From NCBI RefSeq assembly GCF_021654575.1, contig NZ_AP024488.1, positions 124,001 through 188,000 on the forward strand: a DNA stretch of 64,000 bases, in the 5' to 3' direction. Positions 43,384 to 51,789 of this stretch are shown here, one piece after another (within the stretch, counting starts at the first letter, position 1; every line of letters begins with the position of its first letter). This DNA comes from Desulfoluna limicola (GTDB lineage: Bacteria; Desulfobacterota; Desulfobacteria; Desulfobacterales; Desulfolunaceae). The notes beneath the pieces are model-generated. The model searched no databases. It was not told where the DNA came from and worked only from the letters and a program-made list of their open reading frames with translations. Both the position numbers and the translations under genes were made by a program.

Positions 43384-43875
43384 CTACAGACATGCCTCCT
43401 CTTCTTCCGTTAATGTTTGCCGTAGTCCCGCCGTCTCCCACTGGGTGGTGATCTCTCCCTCAGAGTGGGGCTGGGGTTGAAAATACTTTGCGTCCGGATC
43501 GCCGCATTCCCACGTCACCGGAAGTTTCAGCGTGTATCTGCCGTCACCGGTCCGCCTGCTTGAGAGCACGATCCTCCGGCACCGGGCGGTAAGGTTCAGG
43601 ATGTCGTTCACGCCCGCCTCCACCCCGTTGGCCGTGTAGATCCCGCAGAGGATCTTTACCGTCACCTCAGAGCTTTCATCCTGATCACTCCCGCCGATGG
43701 CCTGAAGAATCACGTAAGGGAAATCAATCTGGCCCTGAGTTTTGGGGGGAAGCTCACCAAGAAAGATCTGTGCCGGCGCATAGGCCTCTTCTAAACCGGG
43801 AACCCGAAACCGGGGATCCTTCAATCCACCGGCAAGCAGGGCCTCAACCTCTTTAAGCAGTCCAAACGGCATCAC
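43384..43875 (-). CDS. Phage tail completion-type protein
   Basis: 163 aa. FPYVILQAIGGSDQDESSEV and VTVKILCGIYTANGVEAGVN are reminiscent of Mu gp37-like and tail terminator proteins. No firm family assignment. Placed between gpZ-like and sheath genes, with overlaps of one to four bases on the upstream side. Confidence 0.6.
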   Translation of the reverse strand: MMPFGLLKEVEALLAGGLKDPRFRVPGLEEAYAPAQIFLGELPPKTQGQIDFPYVILQAIGGSDQDESSEVTVKILCGIYTANGVEAGVNDILNLTARCRRIVLSSRRTGDGRYTLKLPVTWECGDPDAKYFQPQPHSEGEITTQWETAGLRQTLTEEEEACL

Positions 43876-44444
43876 TTGCCCCCTTTCTGGATCAGGTAGT
43901 TCATTTCGTGGTCCAGGTTCTTGGAGAACCGATTCGCGGCAGATCCCTGGAGCTTCTCCCGAACGCCCTGGTTGTTGAGCATCTGGGGCACCGCCGGGCC
44001 TTCCAGCTCCCGAAGGGGAAGCCTGTGTGCACCGGATCGTTCAAACAGGCTCACATGCCCGGATTTCATCCTGGCCACAAAGGACCCGCGTACCACTTTG
44101 CGAGAGGCTTTCACCTGAACGCTGACACCCACCTTCGGCCTTCGCTTTGTTGGCCGTGCCGGCTTTGCACCGAAGCGGTAGAGGGGCGTCCTTTTCCCGG
44201 AAAAGGTGGCCGTCGCCTTCAGGCGGTTGCCGGATGCCTTGGAGTTGGAAAAGGTCTTTATCACGTCGGCAGGTTTGACGTTGTACGCCTTGCCTGCCTC
44301 CCGTGCCGCGTCCATCTTCACCCCGGTGATGGCCCGGTTCAGGCTCTTCCGGACAGCGCCCTTGGCCTGGTTTCCGAAGGACTTTAAAAACATCTCAGCC
44401 CGTTCAGAGTCCTTGTCACTGATGGAGACTTGAAGAACGCTCAT
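43872..44444 (-). CDS. Minor tail protein Z-like (GPZ family)
   Basis: 190 aa, basic. AVRKSLNRAITGVKMDAAREA and YNVKPADVIKTFSNSKASG match lambda-type gpZ, which helps attach tails to heads. Overlaps both neighbours by four bases. Confidence 0.78.
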   Translation of the reverse strand: MSVLQVSISDKDSERAEMFLKSFGNQAKGAVRKSLNRAITGVKMDAAREAGKAYNVKPADVIKTFSNSKASGNRLKATATFSGKRTPLYRFGAKPARPTKRRPKVGVSVQVKASRKVVRGSFVARMKSGHVSLFERSGAHRLPLRELEGPAVPQMLNNQGVREKLQGSAANRFSKNLDHEMNYLIQKGGK

Positions 44445-44740
44445 GATTCATTTCTGTAAAAGGTCACTTCCAGAAGCCCGAACTCACAGCCAGCTTCCTT
44501 TACCCGAAGGGCCTCCCCATCCACCTGTACGTATTCATCCGGTACCGGGGGCGTCACGTCCCCTTCGTTAAGGGTCAACGTTTTGGTCCGGATGTTCACC
44601 CCGTGATGATCGGAGCTTTCGATCTCTCCATCCGCCACATCCGCGTACACGGGCTTACCGTTCCAGAGGATCGCAACACCGAACTCACCCGGATTGACGA
44701 AGGCCGCGTTGTCGCGCTCTACCAGCTCCTGGAAGTTCAT
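44441..44740 (-). CDS. Head-tail joining protein, FII-like
   Basis: 99 aa, starting at ATG 44740 with AGGTGAAGCT upstream. NFQELVERDNAAFVNPGEFG followed by a beta-rich domain ending VTFYRNES resembles gpFII-type connectors. The assignment rests on size, order and overall pattern. Confidence 0.55.
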   Translation of the reverse strand: MNFQELVERDNAAFVNPGEFGVAILWNGKPVYADVADGEIESSDHHGVNIRTKTLTLNEGDVTPPVPDEYVQVDGEALRVKEAGCEFGLLEVTFYRNES

Positions 44741-45270
44741 AGCTTCACCTGTTGAGAGCCTTTTCCGCGTGTGCCGAACCACCAGGAGATGGCGGCAGAC
44801 GCCAGAAAGAGCGTCATCTTCACCACCTGCTGATAAATATCCAGGGCCGTCCCCGCATCCAGGGCCGATGCCCCGATGGAATCCAGAACCCCCTGCACCT
44901 CCGTCCGGGTGGAGTGAACCTGCCAGATCAGGTAAATGGTGAGGCCCGACCGGGTGAGGCCCCGGACAAAATCCACAACCACCAGAAGGAAGGCGCCCAA
45001 GGCATTGGGCTTCACTCCTTTGGAGTAGCTGGCCGAGTCGTGCCCGAAGCTCTCTTTCATCAAAGAGTCCGCCGAAAGGGTGAGGGCGGTCTCAGCTTCC
45101 CGCGTGGCCGATCTGTCCCGGAACTCATACTCCTTGTCCATGGCCTCGAGGTCGATGCGCCGAAGTGTCACCTCCTGCTTATCCACCTGCTTCTGTTTGA
45201 TCAGGCCAAAGATATTGGTCACCGCAGAACCGATAAGGCCGAAGGCCGAGCCCGTTAAAAGTTCAATCAT
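44737..45270 (-). CDS. Phage membrane protein, possible holin
   Basis: 177 aa with a hydrophobic N-terminus (LLTGSAFGLIGSAVTNIFGL), a charged middle and two C-terminal spans (GAFLLVVVDFVRGLTRSGLT and VVKMTLFLASAAISWWFG). No family known to me. It sits next to a DUF5675-type protein in a compact, overlapping cassette, so a holin or spanin-like role is possible. Confidence 0.55.
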   Translation of the reverse strand: MIELLTGSAFGLIGSAVTNIFGLIKQKQVDKQEVTLRRIDLEAMDKEYEFRDRSATREAETALTLSADSLMKESFGHDSASYSKGVKPNALGAFLLVVVDFVRGLTRSGLTIYLIWQVHSTRTEVQGVLDSIGASALDAGTALDIYQQVVKMTLFLASAAISWWFGTRGKGSQQVKL

Positions 45271-45689
45271 CTGTAAAGCTCCTTGATTGTCAGCGTGAAA
45301 GGTTGCCCAGCCATCGCCCGGTTAAAGGCGCTCACCGCGATTCGAGAGCAGAGCACCGCCCTTTGGTTTCCCAGTGTCCCGGTGTACATCCCCAGGGCCA
45401 CACACCCGAGCAGGTGAGTCCGGAACCCCTTGGTCACATCCCCGCCATAGTTGGCCGAGTGCATCTTGATGTGGGTCCGTCCCGGCACATCCATGACCTG
45501 GTAGCACCACCCGAACTTCGGAGAGCGAACCCACCGAACCTCATAGATCCCCGCAGGAATGCAGGAGACGTTCGGCCTGTTCTCCCTCCAGGGCAGCTCC
45601 AGGGTGCGGTAGACGTTGCCGTCAGGTGCCATAATCACCCCGAAGGTCCCCTGGTCGCAGGTCTGGGTGCGAAGCAGAGAGAGCCTCAA
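45267..45689 (-). CDS. DUF5675-like phage protein, possible lysis factor
   Basis: 140 aa if started at TTG 45689, which overlaps the upstream stop and has AAAGGGGGA just before it; a longer frame runs into the previous gene. Conserved blocks: DGNVYRTLELPWRENRPNVS, CIPAGIYEV and HIKMHSANYGGDV-like (RTHIKMHSANY). The family is common in phage lysis regions but its chemistry is not established. Confidence 0.65.
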   Translation of the reverse strand: MRLSLLRTQTCDQGTFGVIMAPDGNVYRTLELPWRENRPNVSCIPAGIYEVRWVRSPKFGWCYQVMDVPGRTHIKMHSANYGGDVTKGFRTHLLGCVALGMYTGTLGNQRAVLCSRIAVSAFNRAMAGQPFTLTIKELYR

Positions 45690-46354
45690 GCGTCCCCCTT
45701 TCCAGCCAGCACCAGGCCGCAGATCTTCAAAGAGGTGGCCCGGAGCCGGTCCAACTCCTCCTGGGTGAGATCCCTCGCCTGCCTGCAATAGTGGATTCCC
45801 ACAAAGCCCACCGGATCCCCGTCAAAGGAGAAGATCCCCACCAGATAGAAGGAGCGGACACCCTGTTCCGCCAGAAACTGGTAGAGGCCGAAATCCGTCT
45901 CCCGAAGCGTCTCAAGCTCCGGGCAATGGATCTCCTTCATCGTCATCATCTCGGTGTTCCAGCTCGCAAAAAAGGAGTTGGGAAGGCTCTGAAGGGTCGT
46001 CATGAGAGGCGATGCCCCCACCTGGACACGTTCATGGGTGTTGCTGCACCGATCAAAATGCACACCCACCGCATTCTGATTGCCGTTGTGGTACTGAAAA
46101 ACGGTGGCACGCTCGCAATCCAGGTCAATGAGGAGGCCGTCCAGAGCATCGTTGATCTGTTTGCCCGTCTCCATCTTGCCGAAAAGCTCTTTTCGAAAGC
46201 GGCTCTTGAGCCGTTCCTGAATCCGAAGCTGCCACCCGTTCCCGGCAAACAGCCCCAGCGCCAGGGTAAAAAGCCCCACCCATGTGCCGTGGCTGGTCAT
46301 GATTTTTGAGCTGACCTCAATGGCCTTCCAGGTTGTTGCGTCCATCTGTTCCAA
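45686..46354 (-). CDS. Membrane-anchored GAF-like domain protein
   Basis: 222 aa. One N-terminal span (WVGLFTLALGLFAGNGW) and a short coiled coil are followed by a GAF-like domain: ATVFQYHNGNQNAVGVHFDR, then HERVQVG and VRSFYLVGIFSFDGDPVGFV. GAF domains bind small molecules. Finding one anchored in the membrane inside a phage lysis-like cassette suggests a sensor of membrane or metabolic state, but that is inference. It overlaps the next gene by four bases. Confidence 0.6.
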   Translation of the reverse strand: MEQMDATTWKAIEVSSKIMTSHGTWVGLFTLALGLFAGNGWQLRIQERLKSRFRKELFGKMETGKQINDALDGLLIDLDCERATVFQYHNGNQNAVGVHFDRCSNTHERVQVGASPLMTTLQSLPNSFFASWNTEMMTMKEIHCPELETLRETDFGLYQFLAEQGVRSFYLVGIFSFDGDPVGFVGIHYCRQARDLTQEELDRLRATSLKICGLVLAGKGDA

Positions 46355-46368
46355 TCCCTTTCGGGTGA

Positions 46369-46386
46369 ATGTCTACGCGTAGACAT
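46369..46386. repeat. 18-bp perfect palindrome (copy 2)
   Basis: ATGTCTACGCGTAGACAT, between the small gene at 46396 and the GAF-like gene start at 46354. Flanks differ from copy 1, so only the core is shared. Confidence 0.85.
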
Positions 46387-46395
46387 GGTTCCGTC

Positions 46396-46587
46396 TTATT
46401 CGTCCGTGTCGTCCGTTTCGACCTCAACCGTCGCCACAGCCAGCACAGGCTCTGCCGCCTCGCCGTCGATCAACTCGTCCGCGATGTCGGCAGGTACAGT
46501 CAGCACTTCACCAGGAGAGTGGTACGTGTCATCGTGCTTTACGGTTTTAAGCAGGGATATTTTCTTGTCTTTGGCTTTTCGCGCCAT
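46396..46587 (-). CDS. Small acidic phage protein
   Basis: 63 aa: a basic start (ARKAKDKKISLLKTVKHDD), then YHSPGEVLTVPADIADELID, ending in an acidic tail. Resembles small phage head-module proteins of unknown role found next to the capsid gene. GAGACC with AAAGGAGACC precedes the ATG. Confidence 0.65.
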   Translation of the reverse strand: MARKAKDKKISLLKTVKHDDTYHSPGEVLTVPADIADELIDGEAAEPVLAVATVEVETDDTDE

Positions 46588-46603
46588 AATGGTCTCCTTT
46601 AGC

Positions 46604-46741
46604 CTCCGGCGGCCCTGCCGGGGGCCAAACTTTTGAAAAGTTTGATAAACAGGTTTTAAAGTTTGCGGTAGCGCTTTGCCTCCGGCAAAGCGCTACCGCA
46701 ACCAGCTTTCAAGGTGGCTCCACCTTGCCGCCGGAGGCACG
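46604..46741. repeat. GC-rich repeat between capsid and small acidic gene
   Basis: CCTCCGGCGGCCCTGCCGGGGG, CTTTTGAAAAGTTTGATAAACAG, a palindrome GCGGTAGCGCTTTGCC...GGCAAAGCGCTACCGC, then CAAGGTGGCTCCACCTTGCCGCCGGAGGC. Its outer arms and CAACCAGCTTTCAAGGTGG block match the host copies at 10.4 kb. Confidence 0.75.
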
Positions 46742-46744
46742 CCC

Positions 46745-47749
46745 TTAGAGTACGTCGGCTTCCACAACCGCTTCCGGCTCCCACAGAACGGGCAGGGGAC
46801 GAGACTCCACCAGGTTCCAGAGAACGGAGGGGTCTTTCTCTTTCCAGTTTTTGGCGAAGAACTCGCCCACGACGTTGGCGTCCAGGTCCAGGATGTTGCC
46901 GAACTCGATGGTGATCCGGGCATCGGTGGCCACCATGTAGACCTTGTCGGCGGCGATGAGCTTCTGGGAAGCTCCGGACGCATCGTCGAAGGAGGATCCG
47001 TATCGGTAGATATCGATCCCGCCCAGGTTGCCCATGTAGTTGGAGGACATCTCCCAGACCAGCTCACCGACTTGGACGTGCTTGGTCCTGTCCATCCACT
47101 CATCCTTGGGAACCTTATTTCGCAGGGCCTTGGCCGCTTCGGTGCCGCAGATCATGATGGCGGCTCCGCGCCCGAGCTTGTCCACGATCATGTCGTTCCA
47201 GGCCTGCATGTCGTTCAAGGGGTCGGCATCGGCCCCTGTCCATTTGGACTCCCCGACAAGGGTCACCTTGTGCTCCGCAGGAATCTGGTAATCCACCTCA
47301 AAGGCCACGTTGTCCTGTTCCACAACGATCTTGCCGGTGAGGGCCTGGGCGCACATCCACTCCAGGGTGGTGAGGACCTTGTTCTTCAGCTCCTTCATGG
47401 ACGTCATGACCTTTGCCTGCTCCGCCTCTTCAACGGACTTCGGCCCATTGGCGTAAAAGGGCTGGCCCACGCCTCGCTCGCTCCGAAGCTTCTTGGCGGT
47501 GAGAGGATCCTTCAGGCGGATCCGGGGCGTCTTGACGGATCGCTCAGAACGGGTAGAGCCGGACACAACCTTGCCGCCCTCCACGTCCGTCACAAAGGGG
47601 GCCAGCTTTCTGCCGCCCACCGTGATGTCCACATCGATGGTGTCCGCCTCGTTGGTGTTCCTCACCTTAAAGATCAGGTCCTGAAGCATCCGAGGTGGAG
47701 TCTTCAGCTGCTCCACCGCCCTTGTCAGTACTCTCCATGCAATTTCCAT
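46745..47749 (-). CDS. Major capsid protein (lambda gpE family)
   Basis: 334 aa. PPRMLQDLIFKVRNTNEADT, GVGQPFYANGPKSVEEAEQA and VYMVATDARITIEFG-like (KVYMVATDARITIEFGNI) fit lambda gpE-type HK97-fold capsid subunits. Located downstream of decoration and protease genes, as in lambda. Confidence 0.9.
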   Translation of the reverse strand: MEIAWRVLTRAVEQLKTPPRMLQDLIFKVRNTNEADTIDVDITVGGRKLAPFVTDVEGGKVVSGSTRSERSVKTPRIRLKDPLTAKKLRSERGVGQPFYANGPKSVEEAEQAKVMTSMKELKNKVLTTLEWMCAQALTGKIVVEQDNVAFEVDYQIPAEHKVTLVGESKWTGADADPLNDMQAWNDMIVDKLGRGAAIMICGTEAAKALRNKVPKDEWMDRTKHVQVGELVWEMSSNYMGNLGGIDIYRYGSSFDDASGASQKLIAADKVYMVATDARITIEFGNILDLDANVVGEFFAKNWKEKDPSVLWNLVESRPLPVLWEPEAVVEADVL

Positions 47750-47789
47750 ATTTTCCTCTAACCCTTATGATCAATGCCCCCGAGGGGGC

Positions 47790-48152
47790 CTATTTTACGT
47801 AAATACCCACAGCCTGAAGCTGCTCTGCGGCAGCCGTCTTCTGAAGGGCGGTGATGCCCTCCGGCCAGATCAGGCCTTCAGAAATGGCCTCAGCATGAAC
47901 CACGATAACGCAAGGCTCATCGCTTGCCGTCGCGTCCACGTCGCCTGCCAGAATCGCCATGGCAGTCTCGGTTCCATCGGCCGCTGCCGGCGCAAGCCCT
48001 TTCAGCTTCTTGTCCGCCGTCACCTGGCCCAAAACCTCACCGGCCAGGTACTGCCTGCCTGCGGCCAACGTCCCGGAAATCGTCACGGGAGGATGCCCCC
48101 CGAGAAAGACCCGGTCTTTGATCACGTCCCCATGTTTAATAAGCTGCTGCAT
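47790..48152 (-). CDS. Head decoration protein (lambda gpD family)
   Basis: 120 aa. GGHPPVTISGTLAAGRQYLA and the TEAMAILAGDVDATASDEP block match gpD, trimers that stabilise the packed head. AGGAGAGAT precedes the start. Confidence 0.85.
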   Translation of the reverse strand: MQQLIKHGDVIKDRVFLGGHPPVTISGTLAAGRQYLAGEVLGQVTADKKLKGLAPAAADGTETAMAILAGDVDATASDEPCVIVVHAEAISEGLIWPEGITALQKTAAAEQLQAVGIYVK

Positions 48153-48166
48153 CTATCTCTCCTTTT

Positions 48167-48222
48167 TGCCTCCGGCGGGTCTGCCGACGGCCAAACTTTT
48201 GAAAAGTTTGATAAACAGGTTT
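48167..48222. repeat. Short GC-rich repeat in the head operon
   Basis: CCTCCGGCGGGTCTGCCGACGG followed by CTTTTGAAAAGTTTGATAAACAGG. Half-length form of the copies at 46604 and 40963. It ends exactly at the stop codon of the protease gene. Confidence 0.7.
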
Positions 48223-49457
48223 TAGCTCACCAGGCCAACCAGGGCGGTGGCTTGCTTTTCAAGGTCGTCCCCGTTGGGGGTGTCGGCGCCCACTTCAGGG
48301 TTCACGCCGTTGGAGTGGTTCGCCTGAAGGCCTTCCAGGATCTTCTGGCGGCTTGCGCTCTCTTTGCCTGCCTCGTCTGTCTCCGTGGCTTCCGGGGTTG
48401 CTGCAGGCGTTCCCAGCACCTGGCCGAAGGCTTCGATTTGCGCCACCGTGGCCCCGGAGCTGACCAGGGCGGTAAGCTTGTCGCCGGTCTCCTTGCCAAG
48501 AACGGAAGCAGCAATGCCCATGATCCGCTCTGCTTCGGCTGAAACCATGGATGCCGCTTCGGTTTTTGCAGCGTCTTTGCCTTCAGCGATTGCTTTTGTG
48601 TACAGGTCCGGGTGTTTGGCCTGAAATTCTCCGTATTCCATGACGAAGACCTCCTCTTTCTCTTTGATTCTGGTTAAAAAGGTGTCAAAGCTCTCTTCCA
48701 CGCGATCAATGAGGCCGATCTCCAGGGCCTCCTGCGCCAGAAAGACCTTGCCGTCCGCCATGGCAAGCGCTTTGTCTGTGCACACGCCACGGTTCCGGGC
48801 GACGTCATCAATAAAAATGGTGTAGATCTGGTTTAAGGGGTGCAGGAGGTAGGCGGTGGACTCCTTGTCCAGGGGCTCAGAAGCGTTCCCCATGGCCTTG
48901 TATTTCCCGGCGGTGAGGTACGTGATCTTGTACCCGTATTTCTCCTGGGCCTTGGACCGGTCCACATGCATGGCCCGAACCCCGATGCTGCCCACCTGGG
49001 CCGTGGATGGCCCTGCGATCTCCTTTGCAGCCGAGCCCAGCCAATAAGCGGCACTGCACATCTGCCCGTCCGCGAAGGCGTAAAGGGGTTTCACGCTGCT
49101 TGCTCGGTGGAGGAAGTCGGACAGCTCTTTGATGCCGTCCACGTCCCCGCCGGGAGAGCTCACCTTCAAGCAGATCGCCTTCACGCCTGAATCGGAAAGG
49201 GCCGCCTGGACCTCTCCCCGTATCTGGGCATAGGTGCTCTCCCGTTCCATCCAGTAGTAGAAACGGGAGGGCTCCTTCTGAAGGGCTCCGGAGATCCGGA
49301 CCACGGCAATGGAGTCCGAGATCTCGAGTTCCATGTCCGCGCCTTCACTCACGGCAAAGGTGGACGCATCGATTTTGCCGCTCTCAACCATGGCCACAAT
49401 CGCCTCATGGGCATCCGTGGTGATGGCCCAGGGCCGTCCATGCAGTCGTTCAAGCAT
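48222..49457 (-). CDS. S49 peptidase/scaffold protein (lambda gpC-Nu3 type)
   Basis: 411 aa. N-terminal SppA-like serine protease with the nucleophile in GQMCSAAYWLGSA and the lysine in TAGKYKAMG. The C-terminal third (Ala/Glu-rich, about residues 270-411) looks like the Nu3-type scaffold. It cuts the head during maturation. The last codons are contributed by the host-type repeat: NRF... the stop sits at its edge. Overlaps the portal gene by eight bases. Confidence 0.9.
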   Translation of the reverse strand: MLERLHGRPWAITTDAHEAIVAMVESGKIDASTFAVSEGADMELEISDSIAVVRISGALQKEPSRFYYWMERESTYAQIRGEVQAALSDSGVKAICLKVSSPGGDVDGIKELSDFLHRASSVKPLYAFADGQMCSAAYWLGSAAKEIAGPSTAQVGSIGVRAMHVDRSKAQEKYGYKITYLTAGKYKAMGNASEPLDKESTAYLLHPLNQIYTIFIDDVARNRGVCTDKALAMADGKVFLAQEALEIGLIDRVEESFDTFLTRIKEKEEVFVMEYGEFQAKHPDLYTKAIAEGKDAAKTEAASMVSAEAERIMGIAASVLGKETGDKLTALVSSGATVAQIEAFGQVLGTPAATPEATETDEAGKESASRQKILEGLQANHSNGVNPEVGADTPNGDDLEKQATALVGLVS

Positions 49458-51051
49458 TGGTGGTCTCCTCCGTTTGATTCTCCTCTGGCTGGTTCTCTTC
49501 TGTTTCGGTTTCTTCGATCAGGGCATCCGCTGCATCTGCTTTGGCCTTCTTTTCTTCAGGAGTGGGCGGTTCATCCGGCAAAAGTCCGGCTGCTTTGAGC
49601 TTGCGGTTTTCCCGTGCCAGCTGCTCAATGAAAGAATCCACATCAAGGCCCTGCCTTGCGGCAATTTTGGCAAGGGTCACGTTTCCACTCTCACGGTTGA
49701 TCTGATTGGCCCTGGCAGTTTTAAGCGGGTCCACATCGTCTCTTTCGGGGGGAATCCAGGAGGCCCGAGTGTAGGCATAACGAGCGTCGTACCAATCGGG
49801 AGAGCCTGAGGGCAGGGTGATCATCCCCCGAAGCCATGCCTCCTCAAGCACCATCTCCCACACCTTCTGGCAGAAGCGATCTACCAGCCACTTCTGATAG
49901 AATCCAAAAACCCGCCACGCTTCCATGAGGGCTGCCCTGGCGCTGGAGTAGTTGGTCTTGGAAAAATCCTTGGCCACCACCTCGTAGGGCATCCCCACGG
50001 TGACGCCGATTCCCCGAAGGATCCGTTCCACAAACTCCGGAAAGGTGTTGCCGGGCCGGTTGGACTCCAGGACGTGGGGTTTCTCGCCCGAATTGCCGTA
50101 GATCATGGTCCCCGCTGCCACATCCTGGTGGCGCGTCAGCTCACCGGCAGCAACAGTGTCCCCATTCAAAGAACGAGTGGCATCATCGGCATTGGGGGTT
50201 TCGATAAAGACAGGAAAGCTGGCAGCGACGATGGCGCCCACCAGCTCAAAATCAAGGTAGTCGTTCAGGTCCCGGAAGAACTTCATCCCCGGAGCCAGCA
50301 GAGAGATCCCTCGCACCTGCTCATCATCCTTTTTAATAAAGGAGTGGAACACGCCGGGCCGATGCCCCACCCAGGCAGGCACCTGGGCGAAGCTGCCCGA
50401 AGGAAGACTGTAGGAGGTGTACGCGTTATCCGGGTTGGCGATCCAATAAGAGGAAGGCTTGCCGAATTGTCCCAAGCTCACCCCGTCTCGAATGGTGCTG
50501 TCATTGGTCAGGTCCGAAGGGGTGTACATCCGAAGCGGGTTCACGCACTGCAACGCCAAAGAAAACGTCCGGGACGGATCGTCCATCATCACCGGAATCC
50601 GAAGGAACTCCCCGTTCACCACCAGGGACTGGATAGAGAGAAACTGAATCGCCCAAAAGGGAAGTTGACCGGCTGCATCCGCCTCCTGCTCCCAAATGGA
50701 AAAAGCCCACTCCGCCTGGGTCTGAAACTCTTCCGCCTGGTCTTCACTCCATCCCAACAGCTTCCAGTTGGGCCGGGACTGGGGCCTTAAACCCGTCCCC
50801 ACCACGCTCACCCCCATGCTGTCCACGATATTGGCCGCATGGGGGTCGTTGGCTACCAGGTCCTGAGCCCGAGACGCAATGGTGTTGCGCTCATAGGGCT
50901 CAGAATCCCGGTTCACCCGAGATGTCATCCAATTAGACAACGTCCCGGAATGGACCCCCGCCGTCCGATGCACGCCGTAGGAGGTATTGGCGGCAACAGA
51001 CGACGAGGAAGAAATGGGCTTGTTATCCGGCCCATATAATAAAGGTGTCAT
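49450..51051 (-). CDS. Portal protein (lambda gpB family)
   Basis: 533 aa. RVNRDSEPYERNTIASRAQD, VANDPHAANIVDSMG and GVTVGMPYEVVAKDFSKTNY match lambda gpB. The portal is the DNA entry ring and docks the terminase. Acidic C-terminal tail rich in Glu and Thr. Overlaps the joining gene by four bases. Confidence 0.92.
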   Translation of the reverse strand: MTPLLYGPDNKPISSSSSVAANTSYGVHRTAGVHSGTLSNWMTSRVNRDSEPYERNTIASRAQDLVANDPHAANIVDSMGVSVVGTGLRPQSRPNWKLLGWSEDQAEEFQTQAEWAFSIWEQEADAAGQLPFWAIQFLSIQSLVVNGEFLRIPVMMDDPSRTFSLALQCVNPLRMYTPSDLTNDSTIRDGVSLGQFGKPSSYWIANPDNAYTSYSLPSGSFAQVPAWVGHRPGVFHSFIKKDDEQVRGISLLAPGMKFFRDLNDYLDFELVGAIVAASFPVFIETPNADDATRSLNGDTVAAGELTRHQDVAAGTMIYGNSGEKPHVLESNRPGNTFPEFVERILRGIGVTVGMPYEVVAKDFSKTNYSSARAALMEAWRVFGFYQKWLVDRFCQKVWEMVLEEAWLRGMITLPSGSPDWYDARYAYTRASWIPPERDDVDPLKTARANQINRESGNVTLAKIAARQGLDVDSFIEQLARENRKLKAAGLLPDEPPTPEEKKAKADAADALIEETETEENQPEENQTEETTNA

Positions 51052-51269
51052 CGTCTGAGCCTACCGGTTACAAACTTCGGACCGGCCCCAGAAACAAGCT
51101 TGCTCCGCTCCAGATTCAGAAACTCCAGGGTCTTTCGGATCTCTTCGATATCAGCCCGAACTAACTCCCGCTTTCCGATCTTATAAGATTGGTTAAGGGT
51201 AAGGGCCTTCAATGCTTCTTTGAAGGCGGCGATCTGTTCGTCAACTTCTTGTAGAGTGAAAATAGCCAT
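51048..51269 (-). CDS. Head-tail joining/gpW-like small protein (DUF6148-like)
   Basis: 73 aa. FTLQEVDEQIAAFKEALKAL, YKIGKRELVRADIEEIRKTL and FLNLERSKL are typical of small phage joining proteins upstream of the portal gene. In related phages the terminase lies directly upstream; here a 9.4-kb island intervenes. A diverged second copy of its first half is at 54204-54352. Confidence 0.8.
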   Translation of the reverse strand: MAIFTLQEVDEQIAAFKEALKALTLNQSYKIGKRELVRADIEEIRKTLEFLNLERSKLVSGAGPKFVTGRLRR

Positions 51270-51405
51270 GGGGAGAATATGGCATGATGGAAGAGGGGTG
51301 TCTGTTACGAGAGAGACGTGTGAGACGGGGGAGACGAGAGAGACACTTTATTTTGGAAAGCTACAGAAAATGGATGGGTGGGGTTGGGGGAAAAGTTTCG
51401 AACTA
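51121..51405 (-). repeat. Direct repeat flanking cargo block 1 (left copy)
   Basis: The 5' half of the joining gene plus about 130 bases of its leader (GGCATGATGGAAGAGGGG, then GAGAGACACTTTATTTTGGAAA and GGTGGGGTTGGGGGAA) recur at 54205-54483 with roughly 80 percent identity. The pair brackets the first cargo block and shows that the insertion involved duplication or recombination with a related phage. Confidence 0.75.
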
Positions 51406-51751
51406 TGTAGCACTATCAGTAACCAAGGAACATTGTCTTTGTGTTCGGCATGTTAACGCCTCAAAAAGAACAGGGCTTTTCTTTACATCAATCTTTACGA
51501 GGGATATATATCATCAATGATTTTTGATGTATTTTTGAAGAATGCTCGACATGAAGATCGTTGCGCGTTTGAGGGCCTGGTAAATTAACTTTTTTAAAAT
51601 GCAGTTCATCCTGTCTGAAATCCCGGTTAATATAAACATTACGGGATATTTTTGACCCATATTCCATTGAACAGACGGATTTGGGGGGAGTGTTCAGTCC
51701 GTATTTACCCCTGAGAGGGTGTTGTGCGACACTAAAGTCCACTAATCATTG
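51406..51751. other. Gene-free leader of the cargo island
   Basis: About 350 bases of mixed composition with no supported gene. An open frame on the minus strand (51488-51742) has no ribosome-binding site or known relatives. The right end, CATTGTTAGAGCC, is where the cassette begins. Confidence 0.45.
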
Positions 51752-51789
51752 TTAGAGCCATAGAATCACATTAAGGAGTAAATAAAATA

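Noticed and set aside
51488..51742. Minus-strand 84-codon ORF before the cassette
   Set aside because: No start signal, low-complexity basic product, lies in a region that looks non-coding.
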